From Diphasiastrum complanatum (Eukaryota > Streptophyta > Lycopodiopsida > Lycopodiales > Lycopodiaceae), in NCBI GenBank assembly GCA_029204225.1, contig CM055095.1:10450683-10514682 (forward strand): a stretch of DNA of 64,000 bases. The letters run 5' to 3'. Numbering within the stretch: position 1 is the first letter of the stretch; each line of letters begins with the position of its first letter. Shown here one piece after another: positions 1 to 11,541 of the stretch. The translations under genes and the position numbers were made by a program. Under the pieces are notes generated by a model that was given only the letters and a program-made list of their open reading frames with translations, ran no database searches and was not told the DNA's origin.

Positions 1-720
1 TGGGAGAAAGCTTTGGCCCCGGTCCAATAAGCCTGTGACATGTGGAGTCCGGGGAGGGGACAATAAGTCTTGCCGTACGATTCTCCGGAGAGGGGCGCCG
101 GGCGACGGCCTGGCACTGCACTGGTGCCGGGACCACGGGCGCCGGCGCGCCACGTGGGCACGGCCGCCACCGAGATCGCTTAGCGTCACTGGTCTCACAC
201 GGCCGGCACCGGGACAACCAGCGCCACTTGTCCCGATCCCGGCGCCGATTTCTGGCGCCACTGGGCACCGGTGGTCCCGGCGCCACAGCCAAGCTTTGAG
301 CACACACGCATCCAGGCCCACGCACGCATGTGAGAGTCTATGAGCAGTTTCACTATATATGCTATGAATATAATTTTTCTCAAGTGGTTATGGGATAATC
401 TGCGATATGCCTGCCACGAGGGGGCCAGTGTAGGGCGGGCAGACTGGGCGAGCAGCAGCTTTGGGACACCTGGGACGCGTGTCGGGAGTGGAACTGAGGC
501 GGGGTCAAATATCGCATGCCATTAGTAAGATTCGAGGGGAGGAGAGTAGATATTCTTGCTCCAATCTAGTTTCACACTGCTCTCAAGTCCTCCTTTTTTT
601 TTTCTATAACAAGTCCCTTTTGCCTCGCCTTTAGCTTGTCACTTATATTTAGAATCTTGACAAATGAGTTGACAAACTTGAGCTGACAAGCAATGGACAT
701 CGCTGTGACCTTTCACTTGC
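1..720. other. Unassigned stretch with GC-rich head
   Basis: No gene is recognised. Bases about 60-310 are much more GC-rich than their surroundings and contain repeated short blocks of the type GGTGCCGGGAC, GGCGCC and their reverse complements, so the strand can fold on itself. The short open frames here follow the composition and show no domain. This could be the edge of a GC-rich transposon or an LTR running in from the left, but no target duplication or coding part is visible. Confidence 0.3.
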
Positions 721-725
721 CACCA

Positions 726-925
726 GTTTTTTAAATCTTGGCAAGTGAGTTAACAATCAAATCCATGTTTCACATTTTATTGCTAGTGTTAAATAAAGGG
801 TCACAATATGATTGACCCAATGTCACCCGTTTTTTAAATCTTGGCGAGTGAGTTAACAACCAAATCCATGTTTCACATTTTATTGGTAAGTGTTAAATAA
901 AAGGTCACAATATGATTGACCCATT
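726..925. repeat. Two-copy tandem repeat, period about 104 bp
   Basis: A unit beginning with TTTTTTAAATCTTGGC and ending with ATGATTGACCCA occurs at about 726-820 and again at about 829-923 with only a few differences. A weaker third relative (aaatgagttgacaaac) lies at about 655-690. No coding potential. It looks like a local segmental duplication. Confidence 0.75.
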
Positions 926-929
926 TGAA

Positions 930-1885
930 TCTTGACATACGATTGGTTTATTTTATTTAAGGTGTTGTGTTTTGAAAGGCAAATATGAAAATTTTCATGT
1001 TAAAACGTTGAAGGGTGCTATAAGGTTTTTTTTAAGCAATCAATTTTTAACTTGGATTGCATTTCATTGAAAGGTTGGGAAGATTTTAATATGGAGTGTC
1101 AGCATGTCAAGGGCAACTCAACATGTCAGGGGACATTTCCTGGCCCAAAAAATGGCTTTGAGTTGCCCCTACGTGGCAGTGAGTCCTCGTCATGTTATCT
1201 GCCAATGTGAAAGGGTGGGGGGCCCATTTTCTCCCTGGACCAATGGGAGAGCTCTATTTTGAATTTCTGACTTGTCAGGCAGTGTAGTGTCAAATGGATG
1301 AGCATTTTTTTTCTATGGTCACAATATACATAATCTTCTATGTTTTTGGATGTGATCATATGGCCCCATTAGGGCCTAACATACCTACATAGGCTGTGTC
1401 TGTCACTCAAGAGTGTATCACTCCAGTGACATCACATGTAGTGACATCGCATGTACCGTCAAGATTATTATTTAGCTTTGTCGCGTTAGCCTTAAGCTAT
1501 TGTGATAATTTGTTAAAAATTAGGTGTTATTCATTGAGAATTAGAATGAGTTTTTTTAACTTTTTAATTCTTCTACAATGTAATCTTTGTTTTTTTCTTC
1601 TATGAACGATTTGACTACCTTCACAAGGCTTATGGTGATATATTGATCACCTTCTTTATCATCTTCATATTATTATCTAGGGGGGGAGGGGTTTTGGCTC
1701 ACATTCTCGTTAAGTGGTATAGAGAGGCATAGAAAAAAAAAACAGACTATGAGGAAATTTTATAATACAATAATGATCAACTGGGGTAATGTTGAGCCCG
1801 AAAGGGTTGTGTGCCTCCAAGCCTTTGGAGCCAACAACTATTGGGGTGAAAAAATTGGTTTTGGGCTTAGTTATCTATCTCTTTA
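930..1885. other. AT-rich intergenic stretch, nothing recognised
   Basis: I see no conserved domain, RNA gene or clear repeat. It precedes the decayed Ty3/gypsy fragment. Confidence 0.4.
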
Positions 1886-1927
1886 AATCCATAAAAATGT
1901 CAAAATTGAGTCACTCATGGGGTCCTT

Positions 1928-2692
1928 GGACATGTAATATCAAGACATGGCATTGCTACGGATTATTCCAAAATCAAAGTCATTATTGAGTTACCACCAC
2001 CAGGAACAATTCGAGGCGTCTATGTTTTTATGGGTCACGCAAATTATTATCGAATATCCATCCTATTCTTTGAGGATTTAGCAAGACCTATATATAAATT
2101 GACCATTGTATCAATTTGGATAGTAGAGACATTGGAAGCATTTGAGAAATTGAAGAAAGCTTTAGCTTCTGCACCAATACTACGAGCTCCAATTTGGACA
2201 ATTGAGTTTCACGTTCACACTTATGCATCGAAATATGCCATTGGATCAATTTTGACGCAGCCAAGTGAATACAAGAAGGATTATCCTATCAGGTTTGCAA
2301 GCAGACAACTTACTGATCCTAAGAAGAATTATTCGACAACTGAACGCGAAGCATTGGCCATGATTTTTTCTGTTAAAAAGTTTCGACATTATCTATTGGC
2401 AACGCATTTTGCATTATATACTGATCATCAGCCGTTCCTTTATTTGGTGAACAAGACATGTAGCATAGGACGTATTGCAAGATGGTTACTATTATTGACC
2501 GAATTTGATTTTCGCGTTGTGGTTCAAAAGGGTAAACAACATTATCTAGCTGACCATTTTTCAAGGATTGAATCTGCGCCTATTAATATTGAAGTGGATG
2601 ATGAACTACCAGATGCTGCATTATTTTATGTAAAAGCGGTACCTGAGTGGGCAATAGATATTATTGAATCTTATGCTTGGCCAACCCAATGA
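1928..2692 (+). pseudogene. RT C-terminal edge and RNase H of family F gypsy element
   Basis: The frame opens with GHVISRHGIATDYSK, the RT thumb/connection segment of Ty3/gypsy pol, preceded by an in-frame stop at about 1900. It continues through LPPPGTIRGV and GHANYYR into RNase H. Visible RNase H landmarks are the Asp-like HTYASKYAIGS segment (the usual D of DAS is Y here), the E of TTEREALA and the YTDHQP motif. The Asp change would inactivate the enzyme. The RT palm with its YxDD motif is absent, as in the other two family copies. Without an intact RT this fragment cannot transpose on its own. Confidence 0.85.
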
Positions 2693-3867
2693 CTCCTTGA
2701 CAAAAGTACAGAAGAGACAATTAATTCATAAGGCTCAACCTTATGATATTTTACGAAGATGTGTTTTGCCGCATGAAATACCTAAACTTATCATGTTTTC
2801 TCATGATGGCATGGGCAGAGGACATTTTTCAATAGATATCACTATTCGCAAACTTTTACAATCAGGATGTTGGTGGCCTATACTTCACAAAGATACATAA
2901 AATTATATTTAGTCATGCGATGTTTGTCAACGAGCACGTCGTCCTACTCGACAGAATTATGAACCTTTACATCCAGTTTTATCGCAAGCACCGTTCGAGA
3001 AATGGAGCCTTGATTATGTCGGTCCTAATCATCCTGCGGCAACACGATCTTAGGCCAGATATATCATTGTTGCAACTGATTATATGGCCAAATGGGTTGA
3101 AGCGAAAGTGGTTCGAGTTGCAGATGCAAAATCAACGACTAAGTTTCTCTATGAAAATGTTATTACTAGATTTGGATGTCCTATCGAGATCATTAGTGAT
3201 CGCAGAACACATTTTGTGAATGAAACAATAAAGTGTCTGTTGGAAAGACTTTTTCGTTATTCATCGGTTTAGTACTCCATATTATCCAAGGGGTAATGGC
3301 CAAGCTGAATCTTCCTACAACATTATGACAAAAACAGTAGAAGCAAGTCGTTCTAATTGGGAACATAAGCTTTATTCGGCTTTATGGGCATTCAGAATAG
3401 CTTACGAAGGTAGTACAAATCAAATGCCATTTCAGCTTGTTTATGGACAAGATGCAGTTATGCCAATTGAATTTTTGATACCATCTCTACGCATAGCAGC
3501 AATGGAACGGTTGGATGATGAGAAATTCTTCCAGATGCGTCATGAGGCTTTACAAAAACTTTGTGAGACCATATTGATGGCAGTTCATGCATTAGCAGCA
3601 GAGAAAAAAAAAAAAAAAAGCTCGTCGCAAGGCATGGCACGATCGCCAATTACACAAAAAAGATCTGAAGGAATAGCACTAATGTATAAGACAAAACTGA
3701 TTAAAGGCAAATTGAAGTTCAGAGGTGAAGGACCATATAGAGTGAAAGAAATATTGGACTATGGAGCGGTCATTTTAGAACATTTGGATGGAAAAAGATC
3801 CGACACTTCGGTGAATGATAGGCGACTATGCAAGTTTTGGCAGCCAGATCAACCAGTTCAACCATAA
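2664..3867 (+). pseudogene. Integrase remnant of family F gypsy element
   Basis: The integrase is recognisable through its frames: an HHCC zinc-binding end (CDVCQRAR at about 2916), the core with DYVGP, TDYMAKWVEAK and SDRRTHFVNE (the usual SDRG has become SDRR), then PYYPRGNGQAESS with the catalytic Glu, and the C-terminal GEGPYRVKEI module. At least three frameshifts and two stops break it. A run of about 17 A at 3603-3619 replaces the codons between AAEK and the following Arg-rich segment. It joins and degrades DNA in living relatives; this copy is dead. Confidence 0.87.
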
Positions 3868-4159
3868 TGATCCAACACCTTGTCAGTTTTATTTTAATTG
3901 TTTTAAAATTTTCTTGTTTTTTATTACTTGGTGATATATTCTTTTTTTTAGAAAAAGACAAAAAAAAATGAAGAGAATGATGAGCAAAAGTCAGAAAAGT
4001 CATTAGAGTGGAAAAAAGAGGAAGGAAAGTATTTTCAGAAGATAATTTTTGATTGAAAATTACTTAAAACTCACTTTTTGGGTCTTATTTTGCACAAATA
4101 GACTCACAAATCTTCACCAAGATTTCAGATCATACATCCACCTCAAACTTCTCTATACT

Positions 4160-4460
4160 GAGTTGCGCGAAGGTTCCTTTCTAGAGTTGATACATGTTTT
4201 TTAGTTAGGCGAATGTTCTGAAACTTACCATTTTGGGAACCTTTGTCGAGCATCTTACAATCCTTATTAACCTTTGTCGACCTAACAAATGGATTCAAAA
4301 TGCCAAAATTAGATTGGGCAAAGGGCTAGATAATCAAAATTTGCATTTATTACAATACCTGGGTGAATGATGTCCTTAGGTGAAGGATGCACCTTCGCTA
4401 GATCTTGGAAGCCTTCGTCGGATCAGTTCAGTACCTCAGAAACCTTCGCTAAGATTTTTA
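4160..4460. repeat. Cluster of CGAAGGTT-type motifs, fragment F
   Basis: Between the integrase stop and the extra-ORF start, variants of GGCGAAGGTT and its reverse complement recur at about 4165, 4205, 4240, 4270, 4380, 4395, 4410 and 4442. The same motif set occupies the equivalent position in the copies at 43.5 and 58.9 kb, so the cluster is part of the element. Confidence 0.7.
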
Positions 4461-4484
4461 CAACCTAGTTGCATAGTACTGAAC

Positions 4485-4680
4485 ATGCTTGCAAATTTTT
4501 GTCCAGAACTGAGCAGCCAAACTAGTACATTGTCTAATGGACCCTCCAAATCAGCCTATAAGAGGGTAGAATTCGATTTCATTTCTCACTTGTGCTAGCG
4601 GAGCTCTTGCCAAATTTTCCAGTGACCAAAACTTTCCAAATCTTCTATATTGCTTTCTAATATACATACACCCTTGATAG
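4485..4680 (+). pseudogene. N-terminal stub of the family F extra ORF
   Basis: The start MLANFCPEL and the following SQTSTLSNGPSKSAYK match the N-terminus of the ORF that follows integrase in copies A and B (MPANFC/MPTNFC). The frame is lost after about 38 residues and homology fades near 4680. Nothing of the central domain is left. Confidence 0.7.
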
Positions 4681-4839
4681 GCTTAGATCCTGTCTAAATC
4701 CGTAGTTTAACCCCCTCCCCATAGGATCAAATCTCACTACTACATCGATACTCACCCAGTTGGAGATCCAAGCCCGACTTTGCCCTCTTGATCATGACGA
4801 TGAGGGAGGCATTGAAAGGGTCCAACACATAGCCACTAA

Positions 4840-5700
4840 ACCTCTCATTTTTCACCTATTGAGAGTTCATCACTCTCATGATTTTCATTCTTTTATCTTC
4901 CACAATATCTCAATCGGTCCTCAAATGTTTTTTGATGACCTTGTTTGTATTTATAAGCTACATAAATTCTCGACTTCTCTTATTACTAAAGTAATCTCCC
5001 ATTTTTGTAGATTTTATGAATTTTTTCCTTACTTCAAAAAGTACGACATCCTTGTCTTCTCCCATAATGCCCTCTAGCTTAGTGTTCTAATCTTGTCCTC
5101 AATGCACTTTCTCATAGTATCGTTTTTAAATATCTTGGCTTTCTTTTAGACACCTCTTTGTCCACCTGTGATCATTTAACCCCGAATTGTTTCCCTCATT
5201 CTAACCAAATTCGTAGGCGAAACTTTTTTTCCTAGCTCACCTTATCATCCTCAAGCCTATTACTTTTTTCCTATGTTACTCATTTTTTGGTTTTGAATCT
5301 CTTCCTCCCTTGTACATTTTGTTGATTATGATACCTCAAATCACTGGACTGGAGGTAGCTCCATTTTTCCACATGAGCTTCTTTGGTTTTCCAAGATTAT
5401 TACCATCAACTCCAAAATTCTTGAGCATATTGATAAAAGACTATGCAAAAGCCTTTCATGGAAAATATACATTTTTAGGGAACACATCATGAACTATGCC
5501 TATGTGCTTAGTCTCGAGAATCTCAAACCAAAACTTGGTCTTATTGACCTAAAGGCTAATTTCATATCTCATGCCTCTTCCCATTGTGATCCTAGTAAGC
5601 TCTCAATGTCCTCTTTTGATGTTTGCAATGCCAAATGGCTATTCAAAGCTTGTGGGAACTCTAGGAAAATCTCCAACGCATCCGTGTTTATTGCCATGAA
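4840..5700 (+). pseudogene. L1-like LINE reverse-transcriptase remnant
   Basis: Across several broken frames the order of L1-type RT landmarks is kept: ISIGPQMFFDDLVCIY (position of the FADDLV catalytic box, with one Asp pair kept), KYLGFLLDTSLS (the YLG box), HMSFFGFPR (the MSFF.LP box), LENLKPKLGLIDLKAN (the K..GGLG.RDL box) and NAKWLFKACGNS (the LL.KW.WR box). Stops and frameshifts separate the pieces. The call rests on box order, so it is moderately sure. Confidence 0.6.
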
Positions 5701-5769
5701 AAAACCTAATTTCATTGTTTTTGGGTTCAACTCTAGGTGGAATACTATTGACTCCATCTATCCGGAAAG

Positions 5770-7940
5770 CTAGATTCCTTTGTACAAGCAAGATTGAGCT
5801 AGCCAAGCTCAAAATTTTCTTTCTTGAAATAATACAACAATCTCGGTCTGTTTGCTCCAAATATAAAACTAATGTCGTCCATGTATGCTCTAAATGAAAT
5901 GTTTTAGATGAGGATGTGATTCTTTGGGAATCACTCAATGATCTTTTCATTGCAAAATTCCATTTTAGGCTTAAAACACTTAGCCACTTTGATATGTTGC
6001 TTAATGATAACGTTTTGCTGATTCTCATGCTAATTATTTTTTACAATGTCTGAGAGTGATATCTATATGAACATTTGGTTTGAGTGTATTTTTCCATCTT
6101 CCCCCTCATTTTTTTAAAGAGGTTGCCAGATTAGTTGCTTTTTTATAAATTGTCTCTTTCTATTGCACTTTTGTATAAAGATCTTAATCTACGGTTAACC
6201 TTTTTGAGAGGATAAAAAAGAGTGGAATCCTCTTGCTCAAGTTATTTAAAATAGTGATTTAGGCAACAATCGTTGCCAAGAGATGCACAAGGCACTTAGT
6301 GGAAGAAAGATCTTCCATGCAATAGATTAAGCACCTTTCTATTTGACTTGTGGTCGTTTATAGAAATATTGCATCCCAACTCACTTGTGTCAACAAGAAT
6401 TTTATTCCAACATAGAGGTTACTTTAGCCTCCTTGCATTATATGCCCAAATGATATGAAATGCAATGATGCAATTGAACTGTTAATACTTACTTTTAATT
6501 GACAATATGGCCCACAAGGAAAATTTCAACACAAAACTAAGATATAATTGTTTCTTTGATTTAAACGGCGGTCCACTATTGAGTGCCTTGACTTAGGATT
6601 TATAATTTTTTACAATGTACAAAATCTTACCATTAGAACTCTTGAATCTTTCCAAGTCCACTTTTCAAAATGACATTTTATAGGAGATTATTCAACCTTC
6701 AACGGTGAGCATTTTTTAATGAGCTTTGGTTGCAAAACCAGGCTCAAACTTCAACAATGAAGGGAGGCAAGCCTATGGAGAGAGAGCATGATGATGCGAA
6801 TCTCAACAACACACACTAGAAAACAACATAAAAGGATATGGATGAATCATTCGTGTAGTGCAGGCTTGTGGAATTCGAGAGGCATATACGCATTTTCAAA
6901 TGAAAGTTGTGATTTTGTTTTAACATTCAAATTGATGTGCTAATCCAACCAGCGATTGTCATGCAATTGAAAAGTGTGAATGTGTGAAAACAATTTTCAT
7001 GTTAATTTTAGAAAGGGTGGGTCTAGGTTGCAGTTTCCTTGTTATGTCTTCTCCCCTTCCCCCCTTACCATCATAACCTTTGATTGAGGTGTGCTTTAGG
7101 CTTGTGTTAGTAGTCTCATGGGCTAGAGCCAACATCCATCTGTTCCAACTCTTTTAGAAAGTTATTTAATACTTTACCTTTCGAAATTGTAGTGACATTA
7201 GACTACAATGTTCCTTGCTGTAAACTAGAGCTAAAATGAGCTCAAATATTGGGCGGTGGTGAAAAAAAGACACATCGAAGAGTTCAATTTGAATAAGACT
7301 AAGTTGTTTTATAAATGCTATGGATAACACGTCCAATTAACTGATCAATTTCCCATTGCTAAAATGCTCTCCTCTCATATGTAGTTTGAAAGATAGAAAG
7401 ATAGTTTATAGTTTGAATAACTCGAAAGGAAAGTTTAAAGAATGACCTTCAAAAGACATTTTCAAATTTTTTTGTTGCCTTTATGTGAAAGGCACATTAA
7501 GGCCTCTTTCCATGCGACCCATTTCAACTCGGCATGGGGATGTTTCTCAATGTATAATTACCCCTGCTTTTATTAGAAAATGATGGGAAAACCCATGACC
7601 ATACAAGAAGATTAAAGTATATAAAATGATACCTCAGAACGTCAAAAATGAAAAGCTAATCAAAAGCTAACTAAAACTTAAAATAGTTAAGTAATTACTC
7701 AAAACCAACTGCTTGACGTAAATCACTAACTCAGTGGGTGGAATAACAAGAGAGTGAGTGTTTGTAAATTTCTAAAATAGGTGGTGACGAGAATGGATGA
7801 CCCATTCGGCCAGGTGAAAGCATGACGTAAGGCCTGCGAAAAGTGCATTGCATTGGAGCCTCCAAACTTGTTCATGTGTCCTTCCAAACCAAGGCTATCA
7901 CCCTACCCACTACCAAGGAAAGTAAGGGCCCGCCCTGGGT
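5770..7940. other. Non-coding stretch upstream of NEDD1, nothing recognised
   Basis: AT-rich DNA with no domain-bearing frame. It should contain distal promoter elements of NEDD1, but I cannot point to a specific one. Confidence 0.35.
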
Positions 7941-7952
7941 GCTATCACGAAC

Positions 7953-7960
7953 TTATAAGG
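7953..7960 (+). promoter_or_regulatory. Possible TATA box of NEDD1
   Basis: TTATAAGG lies about 25-30 bp upstream of the start of the (GA)n tract and about 65 bp upstream of the ATG. The spacing would put transcription start inside or next to the GA tract. Inferred from position only. Confidence 0.25.
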
Positions 7961-7980
7961 CCCTTTCTTTTACAAAATTT

Positions 7981-7983
<3 letters not shown>

Positions 7984-8021
<38 letters not shown>
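7984..8021 (+). repeat. (GA)19 tract abutting the NEDD1 start codon
   Basis: An uninterrupted AG/GA run ends directly at the ATG (GAGAGATGGCG), so it forms the last 38 bases of the 5' leader. GA tracts in plant leaders can bind GAGA-binding (BBR/BPC) proteins. Whether it is regulatory or just a microsatellite cannot be told here. Confidence 0.9.
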
Positions 8022-8026
<5 letters not shown>

Positions 8027-11000
8027 GTTGCTTGCTGCCTCCGGTGGCGACACGATCAAGCTGTTCGACGTATCTGTGGAGACGGGATACCCATGCAAAT
8101 TGCAATACACGCCCTCGCCAGCTCTACACATCAATTGTGCTCGCTGGAATCACACTAGTACGTTCTATTCAGTCATATCACTCTCCCTTTTCTAACTTTG
8201 CTGAATGCTTTTCAATAATGTCTGTTGTTGCTGCTGCTGCTACAGCTCCTCCTTTAGGTTTTAGTTTGTTTTGTTGCCAGTGGTCTCATCTTTAAGATCT
8301 TATATCCTTTGCTTTCTTTTGTTTGTTATTTTTTAGTAGGAAAATGCTTTTGACACTTGCTTGATTTATGTGAGAGTTGTTGGAACGGCTGCTGCGTTAG
8401 GTTTTAGGTTGTGTTTGTTGCCAATAGTCCCATTCCTGAGATCATGTGTCCTTGCTGTGTTTTTGAATTTTTTATTAAGACTGTGTTTGCATACTTGGGC
8501 TTGCTTATACATGAAAGCTGTTGGTGCAGATTTGGTGGTGGCAAGTGCAGGAGAAGATAAAAAAATAAGCTTATGGTTAAAGAGCGGGCGGCCTCTAGGA
8601 ACCATCCCTTCCAGCGATGAAGCTCCAGATATCGTTGAGGTGACGACTTGACGACTGCTCGAAGCTTACTTTCTTCATATGAAGACAATTGAGTTTCTTC
8701 TCATTTCATATTTGATGCGTCAATCTTAGCTCGTAATAGATGTTTTTCCGTAAATGCGTTCTTTGAATAACGTTACTAAGGTGTCACAGCAGCAGCGCTG
8801 AAACTGTTAAATCCGGTGGTTTCCATCACTTGTAGGCTTATGCTAGCCGACGTAGTGCAACCATTTGTCAACGCTTACATTAAGTACATGAAGATGCATA
8901 GATCTAAAGACACAAAAAGTGGATTAAATTGCATCCAATTGCCTAGAAAAAGTGTCCGGCTGTTTTACAACATGTCATTAAGAACTTCAACAACGTTGTC
9001 ATTAAGAAGGGGTGTTAGAATCACTAAATGTTGTAACGCCAATTTCATTGGCACAAGGGTATGGTCCTATAATGATCAAAATAATAAATAGGCTCTAGGG
9101 CTTAAACTGATTTATAAGTTCAAATAAGGTCTAGTAACAGTTGGAAAAAGTCCTATGTACCAAATATGAAGGGACCCCGGACACCTCTCTCTTAGTGTCT
9201 TCTCTCTCTCATGTATCTTATTGAAAGTTACATTAATGGTTATGGAACTAGTATCCATGCACCTGGAAGATGTTTTGATAGATCTTCAAATCCCATTGCG
9301 AACTCTTCTACCGAGACTACCTTGTTGCATGCATGCGAGGTACTGTGTTCTTTAACACATATAGAACGACCCAATCGGATGAAGTGAGACTTATACACCA
9401 TGCCTTAGTTGCATACAAGGCTGTGGGGGTAACAGCCGACACTTACTCGGGGCATCTCGTATTGACTTTTTGAAACAGAACCTCTCCCAAATAAGTGTAG
9501 GATGATACAACCTCTAGTGGCTGTCCGTCAAAGATAAGTTTCTATGGCTGCATGAAAAGCCTTGGATGTATTGAAGACCATAACCTTGGTCTTCACAATT
9601 TTAACTCCCAATCCCCATCTGGTGCAAAAAGCATGAAGGCTGTCTAACTATCTCTGTAGTCATTCTCTCTAGTTGGGGAGACTAGAACCACATCATCTGC
9701 ATGAAGTAGTATGGCAATCAATATGTCACCAAATCTACATCTTGCATGCCGCATTACTCAACTACCTTCTCTAGAGCTCATCAATATCAATCTAAAAAGC
9801 GTAGGGGAGAGGGAACATTGCTCGGGGACCCCTTTGGTGCTCCATATTTGCTTTGAAATACCTGGATTGCTCCTGAAACAACTGAGAACTCTCTCATATG
9901 ATGCCATAACCGCTAGGCTCGTGTTTGAAGGGAAGCCAAGGTTTCGTGATTTATGGATGAGTAAGGAATGTGGAACAAAGTTAAATTCTTTCTTGAAATC
10001 GATGAAACAATAGTAGACCCACTCCCTCAATGAGAGCCCGAAGAGTGAAGATGTGATATGTAGTGGAGTAATGAGACCTGAATCCTACCTGATCCAATGC
10101 ATGTGGTCTCCTGGTCTCAGCTTTGGTGGTCACAACTGACTATAAAATTGTGCCATACAACTTTGCGATGACGTGTCCAATCACGATAGTATGTTAATCA
10201 CTTGGATTTATGGGGTCACCATTTCTATGAATGGGATGGCTGATGTTGGTACTCTAGGATGAAGGGAAGCTAGAGACAACCGCATGGTTGAGTAGTGTAG
10301 GTGAAAGTGGTACTGCAACATGGATCAATAGCTAAGACTCAAGGTTCTCGATGTCTTTGGCATGGTGGGTCTTTAATCTGTTAATGGCCGCATGGACCAT
10401 ATTAGAGGTGACGAAGGTGAACTCATAAGGATGAGGAGAAATGGAGATGGTGATACAATGACGTAGTTGACAACACTTGTGACCGTCGCTCATGTGTGTA
10501 GCTGTCGGACTCAGGCCAACAAGCTAAGCCATTATAATTAACTAATTCATGGGCTTCGCCTAATTGTAGCAAATATTTCCCACAGGTGGTGATAGGTCCA
10601 ACATGTCATCTGATGTCCTGGTAACTCCCATATTATCAGAATCAAGAGCCCGTATATACATAGCTGGTCAGCAGCAGCATGGAAATTAACCCGACATTGA
10701 AGTCATCAATGAGTTTGTGTATCTGATAATGTCTGTAGAGAGATCAATATAGAGCCCATAGCCTCGACAAAGGAGGACTTTGGAGGTAATTAAAATGTTG
10801 CAACAAAGAAATTTCTATAATGCTCTGTCCTGAAATATGAATCTATGTGTATCGTGTGTGACCATCATGGATGATGAAGTCAATGATTGAGTGTAGCGAC
10901 TCTTTGTATAAACATGCGACCCCTCAAGAACCTTTGCCGCTCACGTATCTCATCTCTGTCTTATATATTGAAAGGGCCTCGTCCTTATGCTGTTCAATCT

Positions 11001-11475
11001 TGGTTTCCAATTCCACCTACGTTCATCAGAAGCTTCATTTAGTTTAGAAAGAGGTACGGTGTTAACTTGAAGCCAGTTCCTGTTTCTTAAAAAATCTAGG
11101 GCATAACTTTTACAAAACATAGCATGTTTACCAACAACATCCTCTTCTAAACATTCATACTCAGGCATAAGTTTCATAAGTTTAAACCATCCAGAATGAT
11201 GCGATCTTCAAACTGCCTAAATCCTACTCCAAAGAAGTACTCTTGGACTGCATTCAACTTCTTTCATCCACAAGAGCTGCTACCATTGCCTTGAGCTGCA
11301 CCATTCCCTGTTTCGTGGTATGAAATTTCAAGCTTAGCTGCTCCAACCGCCATGTAGGATACTGCTCATAGGTTTTGGATGGGGTATGAGGTTGTGTGAC
11401 AGGAGGGAACAGAGGGGAGTGCTTATGCTGAGTGTCTGCCTGCAGCCTTCTTGAAAGGCATTAAGCGAGGGTGAG

Positions 11476-11541
<66 letters not shown>

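Larger units (their letters stand above)
1890..4680 (+). mobile_element. Family F Ty3/gypsy fragment (RT end, RNase H, integrase, spacer, start of extra ORF)
   Basis: This is a plus-strand relic of the same family as the two minus-strand copies at 41-64 kb. The order is the C-terminal edge of reverse transcriptase, RNase H, integrase, a non-coding spacer with CGAAGGTT-type motifs, and the first codons of the extra ORF. Protein identity with the other copies is high but the reading frame is broken several times. No LTR or primer site is seen at either end, so it is a truncated internal fragment. Confidence 0.88.

Noticed and set aside
35-343. Overlapping 85-102 codon frames at the left edge
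   Set aside because: Open in several frames at once because of high GC; no domain or start context.
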